Shown: piece after piece, positions 60,212 to 64,000 of the stretch
Layout: each line of letters begins with the position of its first letter
Position numbering within the stretch: the stretch's first letter is position 1
Origin: Liolophura sinensis
Taxonomy: Eukaryota > Mollusca > Polyplacophora > Chitonida > Chitonidae
Length of the DNA: 64,000 bases
NCBI RefSeq assembly: GCF_032854445.1
Contig: NC_088302.1
Span: 32,889,979 to 32,953,978, forward strand
Direction: 5' to 3'
Program-made: the position numbers and the translations under genes
The notes under the pieces: generated by a model
Database searches by the model: none
The model's input: the letters and a program-made list of their open reading frames with translations, nothing else
Told to the model about the DNA's origin: nothing

Positions 60212-62148
60212 GCATGACTTTAAAATATTTGGGCATTGGGAAATGGTAGCAAGACCAAAATAATGCTGAAAGAATCGTTAAACCCGAACTAGGCAAACAA
60301 ACAGTAAATTTGTATACCACTGCCTGAAATCTAATCCTTATGTATTACTGCTTCATTTCTCAGATACATCCAATTTCCCACGGTTATTCTTCATTCGCTT
60401 CATTATTCTTTGAAAACTAGGTTTGCTGTTGGTTGTTATGTTACACTTATGAAGCAGGAGACTAGAAATTTTGTCATGGTTCACATTTAAACATATAACG
60501 TAATATATACGCCTGAGCTGCCTGCAGCAAATGTGTCTTAATCCGATCCTATTAAGAAAAATGTCATTGAAAATGTTAAGTTTTCATGCGTTAACACATA
60601 CGTGTGAGTAACTGTAAAACTGCAGAGTTTAAAGACGAAATTAAGGATTATCCGTGCAGGCCATGAAATGTACATCGGATTATTTTACAGCCGGCTCATT
60701 TTCTCTCTTCTGCGACGCTCCGTGTTTTTTTTTTTAAATATTTTTTAAAATTTTCTTTTTATAGGCCTACCTGTATGTTGGCCCCTGTATATATTCATTT
60801 TGATTTACCTCCCAATATATAATGCATGTTACTAACATTCTGCAGGCATCAATGCTGAATCTCACAAAAGGTAGGAAAGTGAGTATAGCCTGGAAACTGG
60901 TTACAGAACCTCACTATGTATTGATACCTCACAGACGTGTTTACAGCTGGAAATTAAACTCTTTTACTGTCTTTCGTTTGTTGTTGTTTCCGATTTTCAG
61001 AATGATAAAAGGTAGCATATCTGAGATCAAAGGTGTAGCACAACGTCCTTCTGGCATACATGCTTCACATTAATTTGATCGACACAACAACGCAGGAGGC
61101 TATTTTGAGAATATTATTCAGTGTTGCTTAATTTACTGCCTGAAAGCGCCAGGCATAACTGAATATCTTGACAATGGGAAATTCGGCGATAACCCACCGA
61201 ACAATAAACAATACTCACGCTGACTGGCTGTTCCAGATAACCTCCTAAGGCAACGCGCTGTGTTAGTTGCCCGGTGTGTGTTTCCATAGTTTCGAAGTTC
61301 TACACCACGTTTATGTTTTCTGCTTGTTTGCCCAAACATGTTGCTTGATGAATGAGATTACTATTCACTGGCTGTTATCAAAAACGCAATAAAAGAAACC
61401 GACATGCGTATACATTGATTAGCGCAGATATGTTGGTACTAATTAGCTGATTCGATGTCGCTTTGCCCTGTACCCGAAGGCCCATGCGCGCTATATATAT
61501 GGCATTGTCCAAATATGAGCAACTTTCTCCATTTACAAATCCTTCCTTGGCACAGACGATGTGAATGTACAAACACATTATTGCATGGAAAATGAACAGA
61601 AGATATTCTCTGTCCTTATATGTAAATAGTCAGTGCACTTTACTCAGCAAAGGGATGGTACAATTTTGTCCTTATAAGCGCAGCAAATGTTGATTAATCG
61701 CGAATACTTCTTTAACATTTCCTAAAGTTTGAAGGTGAACACTTTTGATTCAATTAACTGAGCGATATTCTTGACAAAACCTGCACATGCTCATGGCCAA
61801 TAAAGCAGCAGACTACGGCTTGTTTGTGTGGATGTTTGTTATAGATGCTTGGCGAAAATATATGCATAGTCAGTTCCAAGGATTCCAGTATTCTCCACCG
61901 CCTCACAAATGTTACCACCATTACTTGTATTCAGTAAGCCAGAAATTCGTTGGTACTCTTTAAAGACTAGAAAATAAATTGTGATAGTTCGAGAATACAG
62001 TCTCTAGCATCACTGAAAACTTTTGACTGCTTGTCTTAGCATGATTCCGTCCTAAATTTGTGTTTTATATAATTCCTTAGTTCTGGTTTTTGTTCATCGT
62101 CGTTTTGGAAGAAGGCCTTTCGGTTGTTGAACTGGGACAGTTCGTACT
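60212..62148. other. Long stretch without an identified gene
   Basis: There is an AT-rich run at about 60727-60765. Frames of up to 83 codons (60822-61073) match nothing I know. I see no tandem array or SINE. Confidence 0.45.
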
Positions 62149-62190
62149 GGTTGACGACTAGTATACGAATATCTGTTTCGACGCCTAGAT
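62149..62190 (+). repeat. 42-bp dispersed motif shared with 49.4 kb
   Basis: GGTTGACGACTAGTATACGA, then ATATCTGTTTCGACGCCTAG, matches 49435-49476 at 37 of 42 positions without gaps. The copy at 49.4 kb sits within a degenerate array; this one stands alone. It is probably a fragment of an unidentified interspersed element. Confidence 0.6.
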
Positions 62191-64000
62191 CCAGTATATA
62201 TCGTTATCATGTTGTAACATTCAAAATTTGTTTGTGAACACCTCGAATATAGTTATTTTCCCAGGCCTTATAAACATAAAGAAACCTTGACACTGCAGTT
62301 CCATAAGTCAATTTCGTTTCTTTTGTTTGAATGAGCATGGATCTCCTTCTTATATATTCGTGTCACTCCGCTCAGTTATGTGTGGCGTATCCATTTCCAG
62401 GAGACTGTCTCCACTGGCGGATGTATTCAAGATCTATAGCTCAGTTCTAGCTGATGTACCGGTAAGTCTGTAACCGTTACCCAAAGGTTTCAAACACCAC
62501 TTCCAACAGAGTTTGATTGCCGTGGCGTTTGAGTAGTACATGGGGAAACCCTTTTTCCACATAAATATTGGACTTTAATCAAACATATTACTTAAAAAAG
62601 ATGAATTCTTTGCGCTGGCGACTTTGGCGCCTAAAAAGTACTTTTCTAATCCCACTATCTGTTCAGCCACAGTTAAGATCTTGACCAATGCCCGTCTAAG
62701 CGCCAGTCCATCGCCAGTTACACGCCAGTTTTCGCTTGACTGGCACGGCGATTCCTGGCTTTCCAGAGCGGAAGAGCTCGCCTTTATCTCCTGTCAAAGC
62801 GGTGACACCTTCAATGGCAGATAGTCCACGGACTACAGCATAGATGTCTGCACTGGAGATATCCGACGTGTGAAACTATTATAGCAAATGGCGTTACTGA
62901 GAATGTATGAGACAAGCCTCAGGAATTGCTCAACCGTTAGTGACCTAAAGGGAAATGTCAGTCTGCCTCAGTGATGGACGCGTACCTTGTCAAAAAGCAA
63001 GCCTCCATGAGAAACATAAACCATAGGTGTCTGGGCAATGGAAATACTGTCAGTCTCATCCATTTATTTATTCTCCAACCGGAATTTTATCTTTACATTT
63101 CTGATTGACGTCCGTTTGGATAACTCTCCGTGAAAGAGTGTCAAGCATAGGTGTGTCTGATAAACGAATCCACCATCAGTCACAACTTCACAACGAATTT
63201 TCATCGTGTACTATATATCTCACTGGCAATGTAGATAAAGTGATTCTCTCTTCCTTATATTTATGTAGAGCGATTTCCCGTGAGACGTGTTCGAATCTTC
63301 GTTTGATGATTGAGTATCGGTACCTTTACTGTAGTAGTCCTAATACATAACACTGATGATATAATCGGGGAACAGTTTCCGACTAATGTAAATCGAGCCA
63401 ATCCTGCTTACGCATGCATTACAAGGGAACAGTGACCAATAGAGTTTTGCGGTCGAACTCTTCTATCATTAAAGGTAAAAAATACTACTGTATCATGCGA
63501 TCTGTCAAAGGCGTTAGGCAACTGTTGCTGGATCACACTTACTATAACATGGGTCTCTGAAAAAAGTTTCCCAATACAGTACACAAACGATGGAGAAAAT
63601 TGAGGAGCTGAACCTTTGTGAACTTGAGAAGGTGTCACTTTTGCCTCTGGAACACGGTGAGACAAAGAATTTAATGTCTACAAAGGTTATCCAACATTTT
63701 TCACATGGTACAGGAGGACTTGTTTTACCTTCAACGACAAAAGAGTTTGAACTCAAAAACCGATTCTGTTCGACCTGGAATTACTATTGCACGAGGAAAT
63801 GTACCCTATTTAATGTAATGCAACCCAAGAGAAATAAAGAAATAAGATATACTTAAGCCAGACTTAGTCTTTATGTGATATACTTTCTAAACTTAGAATT
63901 GAACTTGAAAATTAATTTTCAGTTTTGTCCAGAAACTCTCAGACAACTCTGAGTCTTGAAGCAAAAACTCTTCAGGTATGTCATAAGTTTAGCACACTGA
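62191..64000. other. Final stretch without an identified gene
   Basis: Opposing frames at 63408-63856 (80-88 codons on both strands) overlap and match no family I know. I see no array, SINE or RNA gene up to the window end. Confidence 0.45.

Overview
The window looks like non-coding eukaryotic DNA from a lophotrochozoan animal, most likely a mollusc and perhaps a bivalve. The main reason is two families of tRNA-headed SINEs whose 3' ends read TTGAGTACGACGTTAAACCC (with CACTCACTC tails) and TTGAGTACGGCGTAAAACACC (with AAAT tails). I know this kind of element from molluscan genomes, but I cannot name the species. Nothing suggests a bacterium: there are no operons, no long ORFs outside tandem repeats, no ribosome-binding-site pattern and no rRNA. 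I found no protein-coding gene I can identify. The stretch is best read as intergenic or a very large intron, and any exons in it are short and unrecognised.

Layout. Positions 1-830 are a decayed satellite-like array. Positions 2064-2642 are bounded by inverted TTAA-starting repeats and look like a non-autonomous DNA transposon. One short interspersed sequence occurs at about 1.86, 6.34 and 24.79 kb. Positions 9.4-15 kb hold hairpins and decayed tRNA-like SINE heads, followed by a 41-bp tandem array (15.55-15.96 kb) and a full-length SINE (16.16-16.53 kb). Positions 17-29 kb are mostly featureless unique DNA with a few hairpins, one G-quadruplex motif and one hexanucleotide microsatellite.

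Positions 29.4-30.85 kb hold an array of about 89-bp units. Positions 36.2-37.2 kb hold a 21-bp-period array that reads as heptads on the minus strand and is split by a SINE. Positions 37.97-38.35 kb are a 23-bp array, and 40.43-41.84 kb an 18-copy, 78-bp minisatellite that creates a spurious 468-codon frame. From 42.3 kb to the end there are more short arrays, a foldback MITE (45.0 kb), a second full-length SINE (45.6 kb), a weak candidate signal-anchor exon (48.66 kb), several second-family SINEs (44.0, 54.3, 55.9, 58.7, 59.9 kb), a third first-family SINE (57.78-58.14 kb) and a 51-bp array.

How it fits together. The content is mobile-element and tandem-repeat turnover. All three first-family SINEs keep perfect 11-13 bp target-site duplications, so they inserted recently compared with most second-family copies, which are truncated, internally deleted or diverged. 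The most unusual structures are the SINE-split heptad array, the 78-bp minisatellite with its linked unit variants, the TTAA-bounded element, and a hairpin pair at 9.38 kb whose stems exclude each other. I see no convincing new biological system.
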